Positions 1 to 9,637 of a stretch of 64,000 nt of DNA are shown piece after piece. Below the pieces are notes generated by a model. The model was not told where the DNA came from and did no database searches. It saw only the letters and a list, made by a program, of their open reading frames with translations. Origin of the DNA: Eutreptiella sp. 'Long Island Sound 2002' (Eukaryota > Euglenozoa > Euglenophyceae > Eutreptiales > Eutreptiaceae); the NCBI GenBank assembly GCA_964036045.1, contig OZ038381.1:69006242-69070241 (forward strand). Reading direction: 5' to 3'. The position numbers and the translations under genes were made by a program. Numbering within the stretch: position 1 is the first letter of the stretch; each line of letters starts with the position of its first letter.

Positions 1-1534
1 TCCTCCCAATCCAGGATGAAGTCATCCAGGTTTGAGGGGTTGCCATCATAGTAGGGGATTTTGATTCCCCTGAGGTCATCAACCTGATGGCGTCTTCGAC
101 GTCCCCAGCCACCACTCCACCGAGACGGATACCACCTGTGGCCGGGGGGTGTGAGTACACTCCCCGTACATCCCTCTCCTCCATGGAGTGCGGTCCAGTT
201 GGGCCTGAACCCATGGGGTTTGGAATGCGGGAGGGACTTGCTCCACCGGCCGTCCATAACCCCTGTATTGGGGTCCTTCGCCCACAGGTTTCCGCCTGGA
301 TAACCTCGACCATGTCCGTCGGCGCTTCCCATGGTTCGCCCCTGCATGGTCTGGCTCTGGATCTCCTCTTCCGCATAAACTGCATGGGCAGTCGTAGTGA
401 TCGGTAGCTCCTGGGCGGCATGGGACATCTGTACCGTCAGGCTCCTCGGGTCCGTGGTTACGTGCCCTTCCCGCATGGACCCAGCCAGTGCTGTGTGTTC
501 CCCGAGCATTGTGGATTCGCTGAACATGGGAACAAACGGCAGCGCACCCGGGTCAACACGCGGAGGCGCGTAGGGTGCCTCTGCAGGGCCGCCCATGGGT
601 TTATCCATGGCGCTCCGGAGGGTCTTAACCGGACCCGGACCCGAGGCGAGGGGCTGTAGCTCCTCTAGCCTTTTCAGGCGTCCCGACATGTCCTCCACCA
701 GGTGGAGGAGGCTGTCCACCACTCGCTGCTGCTTCTCCAGGGCCAGCTCCAGATTCTGCCGGTACCGGTCCTGTTCCGCTCGCAGCTCCGTCATGTCTCT
801 CTCCGCGGCCGACTGGTCATCCAGAATCCCGGCGACGTCCTTCTCTAGGCCGTCCTTCACGTTGTCCAGGCTGTCGAGGCGATGCACGATGGCGTTCATC
901 CCCATCTTTGGGTACTTGCCCATGAGGGAGGACACGTGCTCGCAGTGGCACTCAGCGTGCTTTCCACCTGATCTAGCGCATCCCGCGGTTCCCGGCACCT
1001 CAGACTCATCGCCCATGGGCGTATCGCCTATGGCGTCAATCTCTGGTGCCGGGGCACAGGTGCCGACCTGGCCCTGGCTGGCCTCTCCAAGCCCTCGGCG
1101 TCGTGCTTCAGGGCGGGCTCGGGGGCCGTATGCGCCCTGGCGGTCGGCGCGGGCATCTCCTCCGACTCCGAGGGGAAGCAAGTCCGATAGCCATCGGAGT
1201 GCCCCTCGGATTCCCACAGCCTGACCGGGCTGTGGTCCGTATGCATAGCCCCGGCGTCCCCTGCCGCGGGCTTGGGGGACCCGCGCTTCCGGTAGCGCCG
1301 GGCCCGTCCTCCACTGCTGCCTGAATGGCAGGCCTCCTCAGAGTCCTCCGCGGCGGAGCGGAGGTTGCATGCCTTTCGGCAGCGACGCTCACACATGGAG
1401 ACCAGGTCCTCCATGTCAAGTCCTCCTCTTCCGGAACGTCGTACTTCTCTTCGGGCTTCAACTTCCGGCGTGGTCTCCACCGAGTCCATAATACGCACCC
1501 GGGGCGTACTTGGGCAGGGCTCATAGGGGCCCAA
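1..1534 (-). pseudogene. Gag of gypsy element A0, partial, frameshifted
   Basis: Partial Gag precursor read on the minus strand and running off the left edge of the window. The first part (1534 to about 1090) is acidic and Ser/Arg-rich. At about 1085-1095 the frame shifts. From there a frame stays open to base 1 and holds a heptad-like coiled coil beginning MNAIVHRLDSLDNVKDGLEK (from 899), a Pro/Met-rich linker, and then IKIPYYDGNPSNLDDF at the edge. That last motif matches the capsid start IKPPMYDGNPLNLDRF in the Gag of element A1 (20.5 kb), so the two Gags share architecture: acidic N-terminus, coiled coil, capsid. Seen: the open frame, coiled-coil pattern and shared motif. Inferred: one frameshift in a decayed copy. 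Its Pol should lie to the left of the window. Confidence 0.75.
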
Positions 1535-1639
1535 GTCCCCGGGTCAGCGGTAGGTAGGGGCAGCAGGTACGCCTCTGCTACCATAAGGAAGGTCCATACC
1601 AGGACCGGCCCCTGCTGTGCCCCCTCCGCCTGTCACCCC

Positions 1640-3905
1640 TGCTGACTTGCTCCTGATCAACGATTGCATTCCTTAAAATCCAGGGTCCTTGATCCAAAAA
1701 TATAGAAAGGAAAATCCTCCTTCAACCCTGAACAGCAACCAGATCCCACAAATACAGCAATAACCCAATTCACAATCCAATCCACGCTGCGGGCTTCCGT
1801 CCAGCACACCGGTCGTCCCACGGTGGCGGGCATGTACAAGAGTTGCACCAAAGAGGAAAGCCCTGAAATTGACATATGAACACAAATAGAGCAAAGTTGG
1901 GGAAAGATGGAAATGTACACAATCACAGCCATAGACCCCTCATTCCCTGGACTCAAGACCTTCCCTTGACTCGCCAACATGATGCCCTGAACCCGGTCAA
2001 ATGAGATGGCTAAATGCCATGTGTCAAAAGTCACTACATACACCCCAAAAATGTGTTCACCCCCAAGCCTCTAAATCCTAGCCCAATGGGGGAGGTGGTG
2101 TGTCATGGCTCAGGGTGGCACTCAGGACCATGCCCTACCCTGACATAACCTTGGTTGGACTTGGGGTCGATTGGGCTTGGAGGAATGCCCCATGAGTTTG
2201 AACTCATAACATGCCAAAAACTGCCAATTCACACCAAATTGGCCATATATCAAATGTATGCTCAAAATTGAAGTTACCACTTATCCGAAGGATCAAAGCA
2301 TGCATAGAATCGAAGTCTAGTATTCATGGAGGATAGAGACCAAAGGTCAATGCCCATGTACATCCCCACTTTATCCTCGAAACCCCTTCGGATATGGGCG
2401 CCACGCACTACCCAAGTCAACCCCTGATCTTGAGACCAAATCTTGTAATCCTTTGTGCGCCAAGCCAAATGGAGTACGCGATCCGGCATATGGTGGTGTT
2501 CAACTCCAAAGCATATGCCAACATATGAACATCATACCATGGTTCGACTCTCCAAAGGCTTCTAGCTGTTTGCCGATCAGGTAAGTACACAAAACGCAAA
2601 AATGAGCAAACATTAAGGTCAAAAACATGAAAATATGTCCAAATACAAAGTTGTCATGATAGTATATCTCTATGCTCACCCATGATATCCGCGCATGGTT
2701 CAATATACAAATGATTAGAACCATTTGCGAACAATTCCCCCACTTGGATCCCCAATCAGGCGCATGGAGATACCTTCCCCACTCATATCAACATGCCCCA
2801 TGAAAATGTGAGTGCACTCATGGATCTCTTTGCCAAACATACCATGAGCAATACATACGCGGTAGACTTAGTCTAGCGCTTTGAATTCCACAATTAGGAC
2901 ATGAACAAAGCCCCTGTCACGTGTGGCTTCCCATCTCTTCGGCCACAGGAAGATATATAACATGGGCGTGAGCATATCAAGACATATACTACCTATATCA
3001 CACATAGCCCTTAAAATGGCTCCCACCATGGTATGCCATGCCCCTCCATGGTCATAACTTTGGGTTAAATGGACGTGGGAACCTGAGAAAAGATGCTATG
3101 CAACCGCAAGACTCATGTGCTACACTCGAAAGTCATAATATCAAGTCTGGACACATGGTCAACAAGCTATCAACAAGTTTCCACCGTGTTGACCATGATC
3201 CTATGATACAACGAGTGTGTGTGACGACTTAAGGTGTTGAACCCTACCAAAAATAAGTTGAGAGTAAGGCGCTTGCATTGCAACCTTCATTATTCTCTTT
3301 CCCCACACTCGCGCGTAGATATGGCCCTTCAAAGTGGTCCCACGATTCACTTTTGTTTCCCTTATATCTCCAAGTCAAATGGGTGGCAAGTATAGGGGAA
3401 ACCTGATTTGGGCATAGGGAAAGGAGTATGACAACTCGAAGAAGACCAAATCAAGTGCGGCCATGTCGGAGTCGAAAATCCGATTCTGAAAGTGTGGAAA
3501 AATCGGATTAATTTCGCGAGTGTATAATATGAAAATTGCGGAAGCAACGAACCCTTTACTGATGAAATCTGACCCTTCATCGGGGTTTCCGCCAAAATAT
3601 CTGTAAATAACAGTTAACCATTCGGTTACCGCAAAATCGCGAGCCAACTGACAGTCGCCGATACATTGACCATCAGAACAGAAGGCTGAAAAATTACAGA
3701 AACATTATGATAAAAAAACCCTGTTGATTCCTGATATTCCGATATATAAATCTCCGCTGGCGGTGTCTCGGGACTGTATATGGCCGCTCATGGCCGGAAT
3801 GGCCAAACCTATCACACTATCACATCGGGTTAGGTCAGGTGGATGGGAGAGTATGATATGAGCCAATGGCGGCTTGCCGGCACATAGATACACACCCCAA
3901 GTGAC
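1640..3905 (-). repeat. 5' LTR of gypsy element A0 (edges approximate)
   Basis: This AT-richer stretch lies immediately upstream (minus sense) of the A0 Gag. Its right half is alignable by eye to the LTRs of A1: the region at 3010-3060 (gctcccaccatggtatgcca) matches 11725 and 26525, and 3715-3765 (ctgttgattcctgatatt) matches 12428 and 27228. The right edge abuts B1 Gag sequence, at about 3898 or 3908 where a plus-strand CA could be the LTR end. The left edge, near 1640, is guessed from where Gag-like coding stops. The partner LTR and target duplication lie outside the window. No confident promoter was seen. Confidence 0.6.
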
Positions 3906-3911
3906 CCAAGG

Positions 3912-4793
3912 ATGGCCAGTGGGGTCCGAACCGGCTTCAATGGGAAAACAGTGACCCATCAGGATCATTTCAGGTGTACCATCACCTGTGGGTACTGTGG
4001 CAAACGTTGTCACTACGAGGACGAATGTCACATCAAAAAACGTGAGAGTGACAAACACAAATGGCAGGAGGCTGAACGCCAGAAAACAGCCACCACCACT
4101 TCCCAGAATGGGGACAAGGGTGGTAAAGGAGGAGGCAAGGAAGGTGGCAATCGTGGAACCCCCCACCCCCAGAGGCGCTCACGAGCGCCTGCTACTTCTC
4201 CCTCTTTTGCCGATGAGGACCACAAGAAACGCCCAAAGGGGGATAACGCCTCCCCTGAGGGGTCTAACTCCAAGAAGAGGCAGCTGGCCTGGATGGCCAA
4301 GTCTCTCATGGCTGCAAGGGCTGATGTGAAATTTGCTGCTGAGGAGAAGGGGGACGGCTCTGAAGAGGAGGAGTTGGTTTTCTGGATCCTCTTGAAAATC
4401 AGTGATCAATTTTTTCGGGCAGTGCTTGACACCGGCGCGAAACTCTCTATAGTGGCTCGGCGCCTGCTGAAGATTTTCAAGAAACCTAAGACAGTGGCCA
4501 TAAGAGTAGCGGATTGGCGTACCATCCAATCCTTGTGGGGTGTCGATGTGTCTTTTTGTCTTGACGACGAAATTGTGACGCAACAGTGCAGAGTGTTGGA
4601 CAATGACTCCCTTGACATTGTCATTGGCACCGCCTTCCTGCGAAGAAACCCTCAGGTAAAAATGTTGTCTCTCCAACGCCCTTATTCTCTACACTGTGAC
4701 CTTGGCAGTGGGCTGTTCTCCGTACCTTTGGAGCTGTCAGGACGAAAAGTGTCCGGGCTGCACTACGTAGCAACGACTAACTATCGTACTTAA
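3912..4793 (+). pseudogene. B1 Gag C-terminus and aspartic protease
   Basis: This 293-residue frame starts inside Gag. A CCHC zinc knuckle (C26, C29, H34, C39; spacing CX2CX4HX4C) would bind RNA during packaging. A Lys/Ser/Gly-rich linker follows. The retropepsin domain has its catalytic motif in VLDTGAKLSIV with Asp at residue 173, and a downstream IVIGTAFL segment typical of the protease fold. The frame ends in TAA at 4791, but the same frame is open again from 4803. B2 reads straight through the equivalent place, so the TAA is most likely a disabling mutation and not a real protein end. The Gag capsid is missing on the left because of the A0 insertion. Confidence 0.8.
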
Positions 4794-4802
4794 AACTACC
4801 AA

Positions 4803-6248
4803 TTGGCCCGTCACGTTCTTGAAAATGGACTGGCAGCCCTGCAGGTATCCCTGGATGAGATCCAGGTTGAATTGTTTGCGAGCCAGCAACAGCACATCAT
4901 GCAGTTGTATTGCTCGAAACATGTGAATAATGCTTTCCGTTTCTTCTGGAAAGCAATGGGCCTAGCGTATGCTAACCCTCCCTTCTCCCTGCTCGCGAAG
5001 GTTCGAACCAAAATCGCTTATGAGGGACGAAGGGTTGTCATGTGTACCCCTGACTGGGGTTGTTCACGTGAACACACTTCTTGGCGCCGACTGCCGGACA
5101 AAATGACTGTGGGAAGAGTGCAACTCGCCGACAGTCCCATCTATGTGCCTGAGCATTCAGACACAGAAATGCAGGCCGCTGAATGGGCCAGCTTCATATC
5201 CATTGTCGATGGATCCCTCAACCCTGTACCCCTCTGTGATCTGGACCAGGCGCTACTGAAAGAGGTTTTGGCCGAAAATCTTGGCTTGACCCTTTTTGAT
5301 CTCAAAAAACGATCTCCTGAGTACCTTTCAGCCACACTTACAGGGTGTGAATCCCAGGATGACGATCTAGAGCCTGCTGCTGTGAAGGCGGATGCTGACG
5401 ACCAACTGTCTGAAATCGCCAGCTCTCTTTCCCCTGTTGATCCAAGCTGTCTTGAACTCAAACACAATGCCTTCTTGGCCCAGCTGTTGCTGGAAGAGGT
5501 AGACCTGGAGTCAACCTCGGAACCAACTTCTCCTGTTGGAAAACCTGTGCTGCACATGCAGCATATTTGCTCAAGTGAACCCGTGGCTCACAGTCCTGAC
5601 GCGCTAGCACGGCCTGCTTCTGATAACATGCCACTATCAGAGCATGACACTCAGGAACTCCGACGACTAGTGTACCTGAGGGCTGAAGGTATTGAGCGCC
5701 AGGGACCGCTTCAATACCTCAAACAGACCTGGAAATCCTCCATCTGGTCTGAGGAGGACGATGAGTCCTACGCGCTACCTGACCCTGAGATACCCCTAGT
5801 GTATTCTCTGCACTATGGGCAGCAATTCTCCCCTGAGTGGGACGATGCCTCAGTACCTGCCGAAACTGCTGATGGGCAGAAAAAAAAGAGCATGGTAAGA
5901 GCAACCTCCATGCTGCTGAGGAATATCCTGCAGAAAATCGAGAGTCAGAACCTTGACCCGCGACTGAAGAAACTGCTCCTAACCTATGAGGAGGTGTTCG
6001 GCCCCCTGCCACCTCCCCTGTCCTGTAACAAACTGGTCCAGATGGACCTGAAACTGAAACCTGAACTTGAAAAGACGCGAGTGAGACGCCGTCCCTATCA
6101 CGCTCATACGGAACAGCTTGAGGAAATTGAGCGCCAGATCCAAGAATGCATTGATGCTGGCCTCGTCAAAAATTACAGGAAGGGGGACTACCACCATCAC
6201 TGCAGTCCTCGCTTCCTGGTTGCTAAACCTGGATTGACTGCCCTGTGA
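4803..6248 (+). pseudogene. B1 Pol N-part: MTase-like module and start of RT
   Basis: Same frame as the protease upstream. Residues about 22-86 hold a module with VELFAS, then FFW and AYANPPFS (N58-F61), then VVMCTPDWG (to 86). This layout resembles Dam-type N6-adenine methyltransferases and the equivalent domain of DIRS elements; catalysis is not claimed. A long acidic spacer of about 250 residues follows. The start of RT is then recognisable (LKLKPELEK, ERQIQECIDAGLV, SPRFLVAKPG). The frame stops at TGA 6246, where B2 has an arginine codon (AKRLLVDYGE), so this is a nonsense mutation inside RT. RT would copy element RNA into DNA in virus-like particles. Confidence 0.75.
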
Positions 6249-7793
6249 CTGGTTGTTGATTATGGTGAAGTCAACAAGAAAACCCAAAACCACTCGGGGA
6301 GTATTCCCAACATGGGAAACACCCTGGAGCGTATTGCCAAGTGCCAGTACAAAACCACAATGGACAAACGTAGTGGTTTCTGGCAGGTTGACCTAACAGC
6401 TGCAGCGCAGGAACTGCTGGCCTTTACAACCCCTAAGGGTCGTGTCTCTAAATGGAAGGTCATGCCTTTTCGGGTAGCCAACGCCCTGGCACTCTTCCAA
6501 GAACTGATGAACAAAACTTTGTACATACTTAGGCGCAGGCCTCTTGTACAGGAGTTGATTTCCCGAGGGGCAGAAATGGAGGCCCACATCGATGACGTTT
6601 GGGTACCAATACCCAAGAGGAGCATGTCCTTCTCCTCCGTGAGTTTTTCTTTTGTCAGGAAAACCATCTCCAAATCAAACTCCAAAAATGCGAGTTCATG
6701 AAAGAGGAGATGGAGTATTTGGGTTTGGATGTGGGGTATGGCTGCTGGAAACCAGCCGCAACTAAGATGCAGCACCTACAGGACATGCAGATTCGCAATG
6801 ACCCTAAGAAGGGTCTACACGCGCGAGGAGTTTTGTGGGCGCCTGTAACTTCAGTAGGCGACACATCCACAATTTTACCTACTCTTATGCCCCTCTCACT
6901 GACCTAATAAAGGAAACTACTCCATGGAGGTGGACCGCCTGAAAGGAAGAGTGTTCCCCGGAACTGAAGATGAAAATTGCCCCCTCCAACTGCCTGGGGG
7001 TACCTCACCCTAAGGGTGAGATAGTCCTGATCACTGATGCCAGTGATGTAGGTGGGGCTGGAACCATATACCAGTGGCAAGAGCTTAACCCAGCTGAACT
7101 AACCATTGCCATTATCGCACCACAGGACTGAACCGTGATGGTTCCCTGAAGCACGACTATCCCTCCAGTGAGTGGCGACTGGTACCACTGGGACACTGGA
7201 ACTAGAAATGTAACCAGGAGCCTTCGAATTACAGCACCTACGACCAGGAGCTCCTGGCCGGTATGTTGGTGCTCTCATTCGAGTCCCGACTATTGGGATC
7301 TAACCTTATTGTCTGGCTCTGTGACCAGGAACCGGTGAAGTCATCTAAAAAGGGCCCACCATCAGAGAAAGCGAAACTAAAACGGTGGTGGACTTGCCTG
7401 AGCTAGTTCAGGCTGACAGTCCATCATATCCCTAGTATAAAAAATGAACTGTCTCACTACGTATCGCGCAACAACTTCGATGCGCTTATTGGTGGGAGCT
7501 CTTAGGCTCTCGCCAAAGAGGCTTTCCAGCATGTGGACGTCCCGCTTGACCTGTCTATGCGCACAGCTGGAATCCTCGAGGGATGGAGCCTAACTGACTA
7601 GCAGTCAGAATATACAGAAGTTCTCCAGACCCTCAGCACTGGTCTCGAACCCGATGTCATTGACTGGCACCAGTGGTATAAAAAAAACCAGTACCTCTCT
7701 TACGAGGACCGTATAGTTGTGCCTGGCACGCCACCCGATGGGTGTCTACAGTGGTCCCATCTCAGCTCAGGTCACACTGGCGTTAATCGTTAA
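6249..7793 (+). pseudogene. B1 RT remainder, RNase H and integrase zinc region (decayed)
   Basis: Broken continuation of Pol. RT motifs in 6312-6600 are MDKRSGFWQVDL, WKVMPFRVANA and EAHIDDVW; IDD replaces the usual YxDD, as in B2. A frameshift near 6600 moves coding to the frame of GTNTQEEHVLLL (6599-6830), and another near 6830 precedes ACNFSRRHIHNF. RNase H is recognisable at 7020-7060 as VLITDASDVGGAG. Several stops follow (for example near 7130, 7200, 7505 and 7600), with recognisable integrase lead-in around 7700-7793. Assignment is by residue-level similarity to B2 at 45.2-46.1 kb. No functional product is possible. Confidence 0.7.
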
Positions 7794-8789
7794 GTGGACT
7801 TCTTTCGTGAGCGTTTCTACTCTGATCTAACCCTGTCTGAACTGAGGTCTCGTATGCAAACCATTGTTGATGCCTGTGGCTGTCATGCGAGCAAGCAGAG
7901 CGACAGTAGGGATAGGGGACTGATTTCCAGCCTACCCATACCCTATTGTACTAACTCTCTTCTCTACATGGATTTCATTCAGCGCCTACCTCGCTTCGGC
8001 GGCTATGATAGCTGCCTAGGTGTCACCTGTGGCCTGTCCCGCTTCACCCGTGTGTTCCCTTGCAATAAGAAAATCACAGGTGAGCAGACAGTCAATATGT
8101 TGGTCGAACAATGGTTGGAACCATACGGAGTACCTAAACAGGTGCACTCTGATCAGGATGTACGTATCCGCAGTGACACAGAATGGTACAAGCGAGTGCT
8201 GAACGCCCTCAATGTTGGGGTAACCACAGGTGTGCCCTATACCCACACATCTAATCCGCTATGCGAGAGACAAAACCGTGTGGTGGAACAGAACCTGAGA
8301 ATCCTGATGAAACAGGAGCGTACCAAAGATTGGGTACGCCTAGTGCCCTGGGCAGTGCTGACCATGAACTCTCAGAGGAGCTCTTCTACAGGTTTGGGCC
8401 CCGAGGAGCTGTTTCATGGCGGACAACCTGCTTGGTTCTTCAAAACCCCCTTTCCTGAGAGCCCTGTTTGGGATTGGCTGGAACACAAGCAGTCTATGGC
8501 TAACCAGGCTGCGACTAACCTGAGACACATCCGGGAACGTGAACTGAGTCGAGGAAATCGCCTACGGCGGCCTGCCAGTTTCATAGTTGGTCGCCTTGTT
8601 TTTGTTGACCATTCACGCCTACCCTCCCGGCCCCGTAACTGCCGACAGGACCCTTATTTTGGGCCCTATCGTATCATCAGGATAGATGGATCTAGAATCC
8701 ATGTCAGGTGCAGCCCACGTCTAGGTGGTGAACTGCTTTGTGCTCCTAAGCAGTTGAGGCACTATCACTCCCCCGATGATTTGTCCTGA
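7794..8789 (+). pseudogene. B1 integrase
   Basis: Open frame of 331 residues covering most of the integrase, which would insert the cDNA into chromatin. The N-terminal zinc-binding part is damaged: a stop separates the histidines from the Cys pair region DACGCHASK. The catalytic core reads YMDFIQRLP (first Asp), HSDQDVRIRS (second Asp) and NPLCERQNRVVEQ (Glu), so the DDE triad is present. The downstream sequence FVDHSRLPSRPRNC...YFGPYRIIRI is typical of the SH3-like C-terminal part. The frame ends at TGA 8787, where B2 continues into the chromodomain. Confidence 0.85.
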
Positions 8790-9134
8790 GATCAGTGGCG
8801 CCTCTGCGACAGTGAGGTCGAGCGTATCGACCTAGAGAATGCTGCCAGTCGTGAAGAGGAAGACGAACTTGAAGAGCTGACTGCCGATGAGATCCTAGTC
8901 AATGGCTACTATGTGGTTGCAGTTATTGCCCGCCTTGAGTATAAACAGGGCTGGAAATTCCTTACTCTGTGGGATGGATATGGGCTATCTGAGGCGACCT
9001 GGGAACCTATGTCCGCATTTATGCAGCCAGATGGGAGTATCAACCCCATCCTTCGCTCCTACCTTGCTGAGAACAATGAGGGACAGCTACTAACTCGTGC
9101 TGAGACTCTGTCGCAGGGGAAGAAGAAAAACTAA
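8790..9134 (+). pseudogene. B1 integrase tail with chromodomain
   Basis: After the TGA at 8787 the protein can be followed by an acidic linker and then YYVVAVIARLEYKQGWKFLT (8912 on), LWDGYGLSEATWEPMSAF, and a terminal SYLAENNEG...AETLSQGKKKN ending at TAA 9134. The aromatic and TWEP pattern is that of a chromodomain, which in chromoviruses targets integration to particular chromatin marks. The equivalent B2 protein ends with LRLAETLAPKTKARE, which confirms the C-terminus. The best-preserved open stretch is 8913-9134. Confidence 0.75.
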
Positions 9135-9637
9135 TCTCCTTGTGCCTATCTATTTACTCGCACCCCCCTCGGACTTCTAACCTCCCAGGGGCGGTGAGCA
9201 CTCTTGTGCAGATAGGTTTGCGTAGGTTTGTGAGAGCAGTTGTCACAGATGCCCGGCGTTGCATCGCAGGACAGGCCTGGTACCCCCCCTTGACAACCAC
9301 TCCCTGGCCGAAGGCCATCGGTTTTGCCCAAAACAAAAACCAGTGCGTCCCATGACAGTTTCAGGACTGCTGTAGAGCTTTAGTTACGGTGAATGTACTA
9401 ACTCCCACCCTCAATCGGGTTCGGCTCTCCAGACACCTACACATCCACTGCTTGCGGAGCACTGCTCCTGCCCTGGCTGTGCCCTGCAGTCCCATGCCCA
9501 TTGGTACCAGCGTGAGCCAGATGGCCGCTTATCAGGTTTGCAGCCACCCAGCGAGTGTGTGCCTTATTGACCATGTGTTGCATGGGAAGTGCCCTGATGT
9601 TATGACCTTGGGGAGCCAACGAAGAGCGGTGGCTTAC
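9135..9637 (+). other. B1 3' UTR, first part
   Basis: Non-coding sequence between the B1 stop codon and the A1 insertion point. I see no gene in it. It continues on the far side of A1 at 27390-27721, where it is alignable to the region below the B2 stop (shared gcgcccaat, ctgtgctggcgc). Confidence 0.55.
9634..9637. repeat. A1 target-site duplication TTAC, left copy
   Basis: TTAC directly before the LTR start TGACGCG. The right copy is 27386-27389, directly after the other LTR's GCTTCA. Confidence 0.8.

Noticed and set aside
1028-1645. Second overlapping minus frame (1108-1584) and plus frames over the A0 Gag start
   Set aside because: Composition and the acidic/Ser pattern favour the chosen frame, and none of the alternatives connects with the coiled-coil frame.
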